Shown here one piece after another: positions 1-7,134 of a stretch of DNA of 14,695 nucleotides. Numbering within the stretch: the stretch's first letter is position 1; every line of letters starts with the position of its first letter. A program made the translations under genes and the position numbers. Origin of the DNA: Sulfurovum sp. UBA1140 (GTDB lineage: Bacteria > Campylobacterota > Campylobacteria > Campylobacterales > Sulfurovaceae); assembly GCA_002311915.1 (NCBI GenBank), contig DCAF01000001.1, positions 1 through 14,695 on the forward strand, in the 5' to 3' direction. The notes under the pieces are model-generated. The model ran no database searches. It saw only the letters and a list, made by a program, of their open reading frames with translations, and was not told the DNA's origin.

Positions 1-90
1 TTTTTTGGTGTTGTATTTTCTTTTAACATATCTCATGTAGCCATTTGAACTACGAAAGATGGGTTTATTGACAACAAATAATCTGTTCAT
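1..90 (-). CDS. truB: tRNA pseudouridine synthase B, N-terminal fragment
   Basis: This is the first 30 codons of a gene that leaves the window at its left edge. TruB converts U55 of the tRNA T-arm to pseudouridine. The ATG lies on the complement of 88-90, three bases after the helicase stop codon. The fragment begins MNRLFVVNKPIFRSSNGYM and continues with a basic stretch ending YNTKK, which is the typical TruB beginning, where the KP and SSN segments precede the lysine-rich stretch leading to the catalytic GTLDP motif (outside the window). A helicase-truB order is, from memory, also found in Campylobacter jejuni. The tight spacing implies co-transcription with the helicase gene. Only the N-terminus can be judged. 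Confidence 0.85.
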   Translation of the reverse strand, partial: MNRLFVVNKPIFRSSNGYMRYVKRKYNTKK

Positions 91-93
91 ACT

Positions 94-2160
94 TTACACC
101 GACTGCACATAAGAGCTAAGGATTTCTCGTTTGCTAGAGCCAAAGTTAATACGCAGTTTATATTGATGCCCTGATTTTGTGGAGCTTTGAACGCGACCTA
201 TGCCAAAGAGTTTGTGTTTGACCAAGTCACCTTTACGAAAGCTAGAGTTTTTGGTAATTTTTAAGCTGGTGTCATTAATAAGTCCTGCTTCTCCTAGAAA
301 ACGGCTTTTTTTAATATGTTTTCGTTGACCTTTGTAGAAGCGACTGTTGACATAGCAGAGCGTTAGGTCTGATTTTGCTCGGGTAATGGCAACATAGCCT
401 AGCCGTCGCTCCTCTTCCATGTTGCAACCCTCTCCTAAAAGTGGGAAAAACTCCTCTTCTAGTCCAATAATATAAAGGTATTCAAACTCTGATCCTTTTG
501 AGGCATGAATACTCATAATAGTAACAGAGTTTTCATCAACTTGGTCTTGGTCGCTTTGCAGGGATATTTCATTTAAAAAGGCATCTAAGGTTTGGTGGGG
601 ATTTTTAAGAATAGATTCTTGAAAATATCCATAGAACTCATCTATATTTTGAACCCTTTCCGTTCCCTCAGGCGTGGATGAATAGTAGTTTTTAAGTCCA
701 ATAAGCTTTTCAAACTCTTTAATAAAAGTGGGCAGTGCGTTGTTGCTTTTTTCTTGAAGGGTATGAATTGATTGGGTTAATATTTTAAGGGAATGGGTAG
801 CTTTTTTACTTACAATTTTAGACAATGCTTCACTACTTGTTGATTCAATCAGTGCAAATATAGAAATTTGGTTCTTAAAGGCATATTTTTTGAGTTTATC
901 TACCGAGACTTTTCCAATGGCTCGTTTGGGTTTGTTTAAAATTCTCTCTAAAGAGAAATCATCATTGGGGTTGGCAAGAACCCTAAAGTATGAAATAATA
1001 TCTTTAATCTCTGCTCGGTCATAAAATCGCATACCACCTAAAAGCTTAAAGCCCAATCCCTCTTTGGTAAAGCCCTCTTCTAAAGAGCGAGAGAGGGCAT
1101 TAATTCGGTAAAGCACTGCAATTTCATTGGATGATACCCCTTGGGCAAGTAGTAACTTGATCTCTTTGGCGATGGCTCTGGACTCTAATGATTCGTTAAG
1201 TGCATGAAGCAGTTTAATAGATTTCCCCATACCTTTATGTGAAGTTAATTTTTTACCAATACGTTGTTGGTTGTGTTCGATTAACTCATTGGCTGCTTTT
1301 AAAATAGAAGAGGTGGAACGGTAGTTTGTCTCTAACTTCACTGTTTTGGTATTTTTAAAATAGGTTGAGAACTCTAAAATATTTCGGATATTTGCACCAC
1401 GCCAACCGTAGATACTCTGGTCATCATCTCCTACGACACAGAGATTTTGATGCTCTGAAGCAAGAAGCTCTAAGAGCTTGAACTGTAACTCATTGGTATC
1501 TTGATACTCATCAACCATAATATATTTATAACGATTGCTAATCTCTTTACGTAGCGTGTCATTCTGTGCTAGTATCTGATAGGTGAGCATGAGCAGGTCA
1601 TCAAAATCGACCAGATTATTTTCGACAATCTCCTTTTGATAGGCGTTGTATATAATGGCAATTTTTTTATAATCAGGCAGTTCAGCTTTTTGAATAATTT
1701 CATCTGCCGTGAGTAGGGTATTTTTATATTTTGAGATTTCAGAGTTGATAAAGGCGATGTTTAAATCAATTTGATGCTCTTTGGCGATTCGTTTAACAAT
1801 GCGTTTTTTATCTTCGCTATCAATAATAACAAAGTTGTTGGCTCGTCCAAGTTTTTCAATATTAAATTTTAAAAAAAGAAGACCAAACTTGTGAAAAGTA
1901 CAAAGCAGAGGCATAGAGGATGTTTTATTGATAATCATGGCATTGGCTCTTTGACGCATCTCTTTGGCAGCCTTGTTGGTAAAGGTTAAGGTTAATGTAT
2001 TTTGTGGGTCAATTCCTACTTCACTTATAAGGTAAGCTAATCTTGTGGTTAATGTTTTGGTTTTTCCACTTCCTGCTCCAGCTAAGATAAGCAGAGGACC
2101 ATCAATATGGGTGGCAGCCTCTTGTTGTGCTGTGTTTAGGTTATTTAATACTTCTATCAT
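94..2160 (-). CDS. uvrD: UvrD/PcrA/Rep-type superfamily 1A DNA helicase
   Basis: A 688-residue ATP-dependent 3'-5' DNA helicase of the kind used in nucleotide-excision and mismatch repair and in clearing stalled forks. All SF1A motifs are visible in order: Q-motif (LNTAQQEA, 8-15), Walker A GAGSGKT (28-34), motif Ia TFTNKAAKEM (59-68), Walker B DEYQD (217-221), motif III GDDDQSIYGWRGA (244-256), motif IV NYRS (279-282), motif V SIHASKGSEFE (550-560) and motif VI with GYVAITRAK (588-596). Residues 641-688 (GDLVKHKLFGIGRV and following) form the small C-terminal Tudor-like domain typical of UvrD/PcrA, which binds RNA polymerase in other species. Length is normal. The ATG at 2160 starts two residues before the first conserved segment; the Shine-Dalgarno sequence is weak (AAGAG). 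The gene is followed at once by truB and is divergent from the LysR gene. UvrD, PcrA and Rep cannot be told apart with certainty from sequence alone. Confidence 0.93.
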   Translation of the reverse strand: MIEVLNNLNTAQQEAATHIDGPLLILAGAGSGKTKTLTTRLAYLISEVGIDPQNTLTLTFTNKAAKEMRQRANAMIINKTSSMPLLCTFHKFGLLFLKFNIEKLGRANNFVIIDSEDKKRIVKRIAKEHQIDLNIAFINSEISKYKNTLLTADEIIQKAELPDYKKIAIIYNAYQKEIVENNLVDFDDLLMLTYQILAQNDTLRKEISNRYKYIMVDEYQDTNELQFKLLELLASEHQNLCVVGDDDQSIYGWRGANIRNILEFSTYFKNTKTVKLETNYRSTSSILKAANELIEHNQQRIGKKLTSHKGMGKSIKLLHALNESLESRAIAKEIKLLLAQGVSSNEIAVLYRINALSRSLEEGFTKEGLGFKLLGGMRFYDRAEIKDIISYFRVLANPNDDFSLERILNKPKRAIGKVSVDKLKKYAFKNQISIFALIESTSSEALSKIVSKKATHSLKILTQSIHTLQEKSNNALPTFIKEFEKLIGLKNYYSSTPEGTERVQNIDEFYGYFQESILKNPHQTLDAFLNEISLQSDQDQVDENSVTIMSIHASKGSEFEYLYIIGLEEEFFPLLGEGCNMEEERRLGYVAITRAKSDLTLCYVNSRFYKGQRKHIKKSRFLGEAGLINDTSLKITKNSSFRKGDLVKHKLFGIGRVQSSTKSGHQYKLRINFGSSKREILSSYVQSV

Positions 2161-2194
2161 GGGGGCTCTTGTTCTTTATTAATTTTATGTATTT

Positions 2195-2223
2195 ATTATA
2201 CCGATAAAATGATTAATTGTCTC
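2195..2223 (-). promoter_or_regulatory. Predicted sigma-70 promoter for the helicase gene
   Basis: On the minus strand a perfect TATAAT -10 box (complement of 2195-2200) is preceded, with a 17-base spacer, by GAGACA (complement of 2218-2223), which matches the TTGACA consensus at four of six positions. The -10 lies about 35 bases before the helicase ATG. The promoter is back-to-back with that of the LysR gene. Confidence 0.55.
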
Positions 2224-2274
2224 TCTTCCGTGAAATATTTGAGAAACTTATAAAGAATTTTAATTATAATTTGA

Positions 2275-2280
2275 TATAAT
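2275..2280 (+). promoter_or_regulatory. Predicted -10 box for the LysR-family gene
   Basis: A perfect TATAAT lies 29 bases before the LysR start codon, with no convincing -35 box, as is common in Campylobacterota. A Shine-Dalgarno-like AAGGGCAGG (about 2299-2307) precedes the ATG. LysR regulators often bind such divergent intergenic regions and repress themselves, but no clear T-N11-A operator could be assigned here. Confidence 0.5.
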
Positions 2281-2309
2281 GATTTGAATTAACTATATAA
2301 GGGCAGGTA

Positions 2310-3212
2310 ATGTTAAAAGATTTTGTAAAGATGGAGACGTTTTTGACCGTCGCACGAGAGAGGAGTTTCTCTAAAGCATCTGCTAAATTGGGTATATCTC
2401 AACCTGCAGTAACACAGCAGATAAAGTATATTGAGAGTTATTTAGAAGCAAGGATTATAGATAGAAAAAAGAATGGTATTCGATTAACTCCCGAAGGTGA
2501 AGAGCTTTATAGCGTGGTGACACGTTTAGAGAAGTCAATTAATATTCTTGAAAAAGATATATTAAAAATTATAAATAAAGAGATGACTTTTAGATTGGGT
2601 GCCTCTTTTACTATTGGTTCTTACGTGATTCCAGGGGAGTGTTTAAATACCATTAGCGAAACCATTGGTAATGATGTAAATTTAAGCATTGATAATTCTG
2701 ATAAGATTATTCAAGGTATTTTGGACAGAAAGTTTGATCTGGGTTTGATTGAAGTACCTATTTTTCATGACGATTTAATCTATCGAGAGTGGTTTGAAGA
2801 TGAGCTTGTGATTGTTTCAAATTCACAACTTCCTAAGTTTTTAAGAACCGAAGAACTTTATAATTTTAAATGGATTTGTAGAGAAGAGGGGTCACATACA
2901 CGAAAGCTTATTGGTGAAGTATTTGAAGAGTTAGGCGTTTCATGTAAGAGCTTTAATGTGCTTTCAGAAGTGAGCAATACCACCGCAGCACTTCAAAGTG
3001 TGAAACGTGCTAAAGATGATAGAGATGAGCCAACAGTTACGGTGATTTCTAAACATGCAATCGCAGAAGAGGTATACAAGGGTGAACTGTTTGAGTCTCG
3101 TATGTATGGTTATACCATGAGTCGAAAATTCTATATTGTTTACTCTAAAGAGAATAAAAATAACGTTTTTGTAGATAATGTTGTTAATTATATTCTTTCA
3201 GGTAATTGTTAA
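2310..3212 (+). CDS. LysR-family transcriptional regulator
   Basis: A 300-residue regulator of normal LysR length. The N-terminal winged helix-turn-helix is clear: FLTVARERSFSKASAKLGIS (11-30), then QPAVTQQIKYIE (31-42) and RLTPEGEELY (58-67). A linker helix (about 68-90) follows, then a two-lobed periplasmic-binding-like effector domain (about 93-300), including the strand FDLGLIEVPI that is typical of the hinge region. The inducer cannot be read from the sequence. It is divergent from the helicase gene and its stop lies 2 nt from the stop of the opposing SspB-like gene. The 5' neighbour is a repair helicase, so the target is not obvious. The cysteine synthase gene about 1 kb away might invite a CysB-like guess, but nothing in the sequence supports that. 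The start at residue 1 fits relatives that begin MLKDF. Confidence 0.9.
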   Translation: MLKDFVKMETFLTVARERSFSKASAKLGISQPAVTQQIKYIESYLEARIIDRKKNGIRLTPEGEELYSVVTRLEKSINILEKDILKIINKEMTFRLGASFTIGSYVIPGECLNTISETIGNDVNLSIDNSDKIIQGILDRKFDLGLIEVPIFHDDLIYREWFEDELVIVSNSQLPKFLRTEELYNFKWICREEGSHTRKLIGEVFEELGVSCKSFNVLSEVSNTTAALQSVKRAKDDRDEPTVTVISKHAIAEEVYKGELFESRMYGYTMSRKFYIVYSKENKNNVFVDNVVNYILSGNC

Positions 3213-3214
3213 GA

Positions 3215-3652
3215 TTATCGCTTCTTTTTGAGTAGCTTTGCATTTTCAGGATTGTTAAGCAAAGCACTCATCGAGTCCATTTCTGGGCTTACTTCCATAA
3301 TAGATGCAATATTAATGAGTATTGGGTACTCTTCTGCAAATATCTGTTTAATACTTAAGAGTGGTATGAAAACCACTGCTCCAAAATTCTCTGTTCCAAA
3401 TCCTGCTTCAAATTGTAAAAATTCTTCGGTCAGTGTTGCACTCTCGAAAGAGTAGTTTGCCAACATAAAAAGGGTAACCTCGGGCAGTGTCTTTTCTATC
3501 TCTTGTGGTAGGGGTGGTTTAAATTCCACATGGGTTACTTCACATGCAACACCAAACTCTTGATTGGATTCAAAGAGAAATTCAATGGTGTTAAAGATAT
3601 GCTCTTGCATAAGGTGTTTAAAAGCTGGTTTTTGTAAGTTTTCTAAAGGCAT
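3215..3652 (-). CDS. Small conserved protein, possible SspB-like ClpXP adaptor
   Basis: An acidic 145-residue cytoplasmic protein with no signal peptide or membrane segment. I do not recognise it as a named Campylobacterota family. Its layout resembles SspB, the adaptor that delivers ssrA-tagged proteins to ClpXP: an N-terminal amphipathic helix (about 15-30, HIFNTIEFLFESN), a strand (VACEVTHVEF, 35-44), prolines 46-49, then strand-turn-strand segments VTLFMLANYSFESATLTEEF (59-78), LQFEAGFG (79-86) and AVVFIPLLSIKQIFA (92-106). E. coli SspB has a matching order, with FNARFGG and VSVPLAAVLAIYA at the equivalent places. A flexible tail ends in AKLLKKKR (138-145), comparable in place and character to the ClpX-binding tail of SspB. 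It starts 10 nt inside the pabC-like gene, so translation is probably coupled. Existence of the gene is secure; the adaptor role is inference from fold-like similarity judged by eye. Confidence 0.6.
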   Translation of the reverse strand: MPLENLQKPAFKHLMQEHIFNTIEFLFESNQEFGVACEVTHVEFKPPLPQEIEKTLPEVTLFMLANYSFESATLTEEFLQFEAGFGTENFGAVVFIPLLSIKQIFAEEYPILINIASIMEVSPEMDSMSALLNNPENAKLLKKKR

Positions 3653-4251
3653 AATTTATCTTTTTTATCTATATAAATAGTAGTATTATTTTGAATTTGG
3701 AATCCTATCATAGCATTCATTAAAGCAAAATTTGAAAACGCTTTTAAATCTCTACTTTTAATTGGTTTTGGGCTTAAAAATCCATTTCTAATAAGTTTTG
3801 CTCTGATTGTACCTTGAAGCAGAGGTTTTTCAGGAGTTAACCACTGCTCACCATTATAAAAAGCGATATTGGCAATTGAGGTATCGGTTAAAAGTCCCTC
3901 TTTTTCAATAATAATCTCATCATGGGGTAGAGCCTCTTTTTTTAATCTGTTTAAAGTATCTCGGTTGGCATATTTATAACCATAATCAAGTTCACTCTGT
4001 ACAATTTTAAAACTCTTAGCCAAAGAGATTTGATAGGGGATATACTCGACTGATATAATATTTTGATGATAAAGAATACGACAGCGAAAAATGCCTAAAG
4101 TAGGTGGAGGAGTAATATAGTCTTGTAGTAAAAGAGGAGTCTTTTGCCCAAAAAGTGCTAAACGGGTCTGATTACACCGTTGGCTGTGCCATTCAATATT
4201 AAATATGAGACCATCTTTTATTTTGATGGTCTCTAGGCAGAGGTTATGCAT
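3643..4251 (-). CDS. pabC: Aminotransferase class IV, probable 4-amino-4-deoxychorismate lyase
   Basis: A PLP enzyme of fold type IV, probably PabC, which releases pyruvate from aminodeoxychorismate to give p-aminobenzoate for folate. With the start at 4251 the protein is 202 residues, beginning MHNLCLETIKIKDG; the family-typical ETI segment and the first arginine/histidine region (IEWHSQRCNQTR) lie near the N-terminus. The PLP lysine is in KYANRD (Lys93 of this form), matching KHLNR in E. coli PabC. It is followed by the usual segment with DTSIANIAFY and by PLLQGTIRAKLI, the GxxR-type motif. The frame is open to 4365, but that region lies inside cysK and would add 38 residues that do not look like the family. 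The start overlaps the cysK stop by 8 nt, implying coupling. Shorter than E. coli PabC (269 aa), as in other short class IV lyases. A D-amino-acid or branched-chain aminotransferase is less likely. Confidence 0.8.
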   Translation of the reverse strand: MHNLCLETIKIKDGLIFNIEWHSQRCNQTRLALFGQKTPLLLQDYITPPPTLGIFRCRILYHQNIISVEYIPYQISLAKSFKIVQSELDYGYKYANRDTLNRLKKEALPHDEIIIEKEGLLTDTSIANIAFYNGEQWLTPEKPLLQGTIRAKLIRNGFLSPKPIKSRDLKAFSNFALMNAMIGFQIQNNTTIYIDKKDKLCL

Positions 4252-5161
4252 TAAAGAGTTCAGTAGAGAGGTATCGTTCGGCAGTGTCACATAAAATGGT
4301 AACAATGACTTTCCCTTTATTCTCTGTTCTACTGGCAAGTTCAAAAGCTCCTGCCACATTAGCACCCGATGAGATTCCCACCAATAATCCCTCTTCTTTG
4401 GCTAATTTTCGAGCCATTTCAAAAGCAGTTACATCGTCTACTTTCAATATTTCATCATAAATAGTGGTATTCAAAATATCAGGAATAAACCCTGCACCAA
4501 TCCCTTGAATTTTATGAGACCCCATAGATTCACCTGAAAGAACGGCAGAGTTGCTAGGCTCTATGGCAATGGCTTTTAGATTGGGAATCTGCTCTTTAAG
4601 CACTTCGGAGGTTCCTGTAAGTGTGCCACCTGTCCCCACGGATGCCACAAAAAAATCGACTTTTTTATTGGTATCATTTAAAATTTCTATCGCAGTGGTG
4701 GTTCTATGAATGGCAGGATTATCAGGATTTTGAAACTGTTGCAGTACAAATCCACCCAGTTCTATTGCCAACGATTCAGCTTTGGCAATAGAGCCATTCA
4801 TTCCCTCTGATGCAGGGGTCAGTACAATTTTGGCTCCTAAGTGAGTAAGTAGTTTTCGTCGTTCAATACTCATAGAGTCTGGCATGGTCAAGATAAGTTT
4901 AAGACCTTTAGAGGCACAAATGGCAGCCAACCCCACGCCTGTATTTCCACTGGTAGGTTCGATAATGGTTGAGCTTTTATCAATTTTATTGGACGCTAAG
5001 GCTCTGTTTATCATGTTTAAAGCAATTCTATCTTTAACCGATGAGGTGGGGTTCATAAACTCACATTTTGCCAAAATGGTGGCACCTGAAAGTTCTGAGA
5101 GTCTATTGAGTTTAACCAAAGGGGTGTTTCCTATAAGGTCATCTATACTGTTGGCTATCAT
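4244..5161 (-). CDS. cysK: Cysteine synthase A (O-acetylserine sulfhydrylase)
   Basis: A 305-residue cytoplasmic PLP enzyme that makes L-cysteine from O-acetylserine and sulfide. The PLP Schiff-base lysine is Lys43 in NPTSSVKDR; TSGNTG (70-75) binds the substrate carboxylate; GTGGT (176-180) cradles the PLP phosphate; SSGAN (264-268) is also present. The stretch KIQGIGAGFIPDIL (217-230) is typical of CysK rather than CysM. Near the C-terminus CDTAERYLST replaces the common PSSGERYLST, so a threonine stands where CysK has the serine that contacts the PLP ring nitrogen; the hydroxyl is kept. A Shine-Dalgarno AAAGGA (complement of 5169-5174) lies seven bases before the ATG. The gene follows pyrC after 90 bases that contain an inverted-repeat element, and overlaps the pabC-like gene downstream. 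In a sulfide-rich habitat it would assimilate sulfide directly. Confidence 0.95.
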   Translation of the reverse strand: MIANSIDDLIGNTPLVKLNRLSELSGATILAKCEFMNPTSSVKDRIALNMINRALASNKIDKSSTIIEPTSGNTGVGLAAICASKGLKLILTMPDSMSIERRKLLTHLGAKIVLTPASEGMNGSIAKAESLAIELGGFVLQQFQNPDNPAIHRTTTAIEILNDTNKKVDFFVASVGTGGTLTGTSEVLKEQIPNLKAIAIEPSNSAVLSGESMGSHKIQGIGAGFIPDILNTTIYDEILKVDDVTAFEMARKLAKEEGLLVGISSGANVAGAFELASRTENKGKVIVTILCDTAERYLSTELFNA

Positions 5162-5194
5162 CTATTTTTCCTTTCTTTTTTGTAAAATAGCATA

Positions 5195-5244
5195 GGAAAC
5201 GGAGCATTTATGCCCGAATAACGGAGGCAGAGCCTTCCGATTCC
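5195..5244. repeat. 50-nt inverted-repeat element with cloverleaf potential (copy 1)
   Basis: The whole element is built from complementary blocks. The outer arms GGAAACGGA (5195-5203) and TCCGATTCC (5236-5244) pair with one central A-A mismatch. Between them sit three small hairpins without spare bases: GCAT-TT-ATGC (5204-5213), CCG-AATAA-CGG (5214-5224) and AGGC-AGA-GCCT (5225-5235). It lies between the pyrC stop and the cysK start, just upstream of where a cysK promoter would be. It is related to the element at 7135-7209. There is no T-run after it on either strand, so it does not look like an intrinsic terminator. No terminal direct repeats were seen. Confidence 0.75.
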
Positions 5245-5251
5245 AAGATTT

Positions 5252-6262
5252 TTATTGAATGGCTGTAATGGTGTAGTTGAGTGTTTCACCTGCATACATT
5301 GGTACCACCTCACCGTAACTATTTGGCACTGTAAATGGTTTTTTTTCTAGGGTTATAGTTTTATTAGGAACTTCAATATTGGTGTATATTCTTTTGGCAT
5401 TTTCTGAAACAAAAGCTTGTAAATTTTCAATATTAGAGTGTTCCATAAAAAGTTCGGTTAAAACTTGCAGGGCAATAGGGGCTGTAAATACACCTGCTGC
5501 ACACCCACATGACTCTTTAGCATGTTGAGGATGAGGAGCAGAGTCTGAACCAAACATTACTTTTGGATGGGCTTTTAGGGCTACTTTACGCAGTGCCTCT
5601 CTATCTTCGGGTCGTTTGGCAATCGGCTTACAAAAAAGGTGGGGTTGAAGCATTCCACCAGCCACATCATCCAGAGTAATCATAAGATGGTGTAGGGTAA
5701 TGGTTGCATAGAGATTCTTGAATCTATCCAATGCCTCAACACTGGCTTTGGTGGTGATGTGTTCCATAATAATTTTAAGATTAGGAAAATTGGTCGCCAA
5801 CATCTCATAAATAGAGACAAACTCTGCCTCTCTGTCCATAACAAACCCATTGGTCTCGCCATGAATACAGAGGGGAATATTAAGCTCACTCATCGCCTCA
5901 AGGGTAGGACGTAACTCTTCGACATCAAATCCACTTACACCACCTTCTGAGTTGGTGGTAATTCCTGCAGGGTAGAGTTTAATGGCAGTAACCTCATCTT
6001 TTACAGACTCTAAAAATTCTTTGCTATAAGTCGGTTTAAAAAAAAGGGTCATGTAGGGTGTAAAGTTTGGGTGCTCAGAGGCATTAAGAATTCGTTTCTT
6101 GTAGGCAATAACATCCTCTTTTGTTGAGACAGGTGGTACAAGGTTGGGCATAATAATCGCCCCAGAAAATGATTCACTGCTCAAAGGAGCAACGGTTTTA
6201 AGCATGTCGGCATCTCGCAGATGAAGGTGCATATCTAGGGGGTTATTGATGGTTATAGGCAT
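5252..6262 (-). CDS. pyrC: Dihydroorotase
   Basis: A 336-residue zinc amidohydrolase that cyclises N-carbamoyl-aspartate to dihydroorotate in pyrimidine synthesis, of the E. coli PyrC type (348 aa). Metal ligands can be read in order: His12 and His14 in DMHLHLRD, Lys95 in AIKLYPAG (the carboxylated bridging lysine), His134 in CIHGETNG, His168 in MEHITT and Asp240 in GSDSAPH. The substrate-binding stretch CKPIAKRPEDREALR (211-225) is present. The frame is open 13 codons further upstream to 6301, but the ATG at 6262 is preferred. It has an AAAGGA Shine-Dalgarno seven bases upstream, and the protein then starts MPITINNPLDMHLH, as in relatives. It is divergent from ubiE and followed by an inverted-repeat element and then cysK. 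Confidence 0.95.
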   Translation of the reverse strand: MPITINNPLDMHLHLRDADMLKTVAPLSSESFSGAIIMPNLVPPVSTKEDVIAYKKRILNASEHPNFTPYMTLFFKPTYSKEFLESVKDEVTAIKLYPAGITTNSEGGVSGFDVEELRPTLEAMSELNIPLCIHGETNGFVMDREAEFVSIYEMLATNFPNLKIIMEHITTKASVEALDRFKNLYATITLHHLMITLDDVAGGMLQPHLFCKPIAKRPEDREALRKVALKAHPKVMFGSDSAPHPQHAKESCGCAAGVFTAPIALQVLTELFMEHSNIENLQAFVSENAKRIYTNIEVPNKTITLEKKPFTVPNSYGEVVPMYAGETLNYTITAIQ

Positions 6263-6334
6263 GATAATCCTTTGTAATATATGGGAGGTATTTTGCCACA
6301 ATTATTGTTAAGGTGTGGTTGGTTTGAAAATCTT

Positions 6335-6343
6335 TGCTATAAT
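6335..6343 (+). promoter_or_regulatory. Extended -10 promoter for ubiE
   Basis: TGCTATAAT is an extended -10 (TG, one base, TATAAT at 6338-6343). No good -35 is seen. Transcription would begin near 6350, giving a leader of about 15 nt to the TTG at 6365 or about 36 nt to the TTG at 6386. Confidence 0.55.
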
Positions 6344-6364
6344 ACCATCCATAAAAAATAGAGA

Positions 6365-7120
6365 TTGAACACGGAGAAAAAACTTTTGGAAAATCAAGTT
6401 AATAAAAAAGAGAAACAAGACAAAATTGTAGGGATGTTTGATGATATAGCTTCTACTTATGATTTGGCAAATCGGGTATTAAGTTTGGGTATAGACAAGC
6501 AGTGGAGAAGAAAAGGTTGTGATAAAGCCTATGACATATTGGGAGCAAAAGAGATAGAGCAGATAACCGATGTGGCATGTGGTACAGGTGATTTGTTGCT
6601 CTTTTGGGAAGAGTATGCCAAAAAACATGGTGTAGAGGTTAAAAATTATGTGGGAATTGACCCCTCTGTCGGTATGTTAGAGGTTGCCCGTAAAAAAGTT
6701 GATTTTGCTGAATTTTTAGAGGGAAAAGCACAACTGCTTCCTGTAAAAGATGAGGGGACAGAGATTATCTCTATTTCATATGGTATTCGTAATGTGGTTG
6801 ATAGAGCTGAAGCGTTACAAGAGTTTTATCGTGCTTTAAAACCCAATGGACTGGTGGTGATTTTAGAGTTTACCAAGCAAGAGAAGAGTGGAGTAGTTTC
6901 TAAAATTGTAGACTTTGGAATGAAAAAAGTGCTTCCTACTATTGGTGGTCTTATCTCTAAGAATTACGAGGCGTATAAGTATCTACCTGACTCTATTGAA
7001 GAGTTTTTAACCACAGAGATGTTGGCAAAAGAGCTTGAAGAGGCAGGGTTTGAGATGAAATATACGAAGTCTTTCTCTATGGGAATCTCTACACTGTTGG
7101 TGGCTCAAAAACCATTATAA
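6365..7120 (+). CDS. ubiE: Demethylmenaquinone methyltransferase (UbiE/MenG)
   Basis: An S-adenosylmethionine-dependent C-methyltransferase for the last step of menaquinone synthesis. Campylobacterota use menaquinones, so the menaquinone role is more likely than ubiquinone. Signature parts are present: FDDIASTYDLANRVLSLGID (25-44), the SAM motif I DVACGTGD (69-76), the acidic post-I end GIDPS (97-101), the UbiE signature ISYGIRNV (137-144) and RALKPNGLVVILEF (156-169). There is no ATG near the 5' end. The longest form starts with TTG at 6365 (251 aa) and has only a poor ribosome-binding site. A second in-frame TTG at 6386 (244 aa) is preceded nine bases upstream by GGAG (6373-6376) and may be the true start. 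It is divergent from pyrC and followed by xseA, an order I also recall from Campylobacter jejuni. Confidence 0.93.
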   Translation: MNTEKKLLENQVNKKEKQDKIVGMFDDIASTYDLANRVLSLGIDKQWRRKGCDKAYDILGAKEIEQITDVACGTGDLLLFWEEYAKKHGVEVKNYVGIDPSVGMLEVARKKVDFAEFLEGKAQLLPVKDEGTEIISISYGIRNVVDRAEALQEFYRALKPNGLVVILEFTKQEKSGVVSKIVDFGMKKVLPTIGGLISKNYEAYKYLPDSIEEFLTTEMLAKELEEAGFEMKYTKSFSMGISTLLVAQKPL

Positions 7121-7134
7121 TTTTAAATTGCTTT

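Noticed and set aside
2310..3212. CysB-type regulator controlling cysK
   Set aside because: Only the shared neighbourhood suggests it; the effector domain shows no feature that I can link to O-acetylserine sensing, and the gene is not adjacent to cysK.
3228..3455. Open frames antisense to known genes (for example here, and at 4884-5195, 7445-7687, 8695-8892, 11174-11362 and 11884-12078)
   Set aside because: They lie opposite well-supported genes, show no recognisable domain and lack ribosome-binding sites; they are reading-frame shadows.
4252..4365. N-terminal extension of the pabC-like protein
   Set aside because: The upstream 38 codons lie wholly within the cysK reading frame, have no family resemblance, and the ATG at 4251 starts just before the conserved ETI segment.
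5195..5244. The 50-nt element as a Rho-independent terminator for pyrC
   Set aside because: Neither strand has a T-run following the hairpins, and the presence of a related element in another gap with compensatory changes fits a structured repeat better.
6263..6301. Longer pyrC start at 6301
   Set aside because: The ATG at 6262 has a good AAAGGA ribosome-binding site and gives the usual N-terminus, with the HxH metal motif at residues 12-14.
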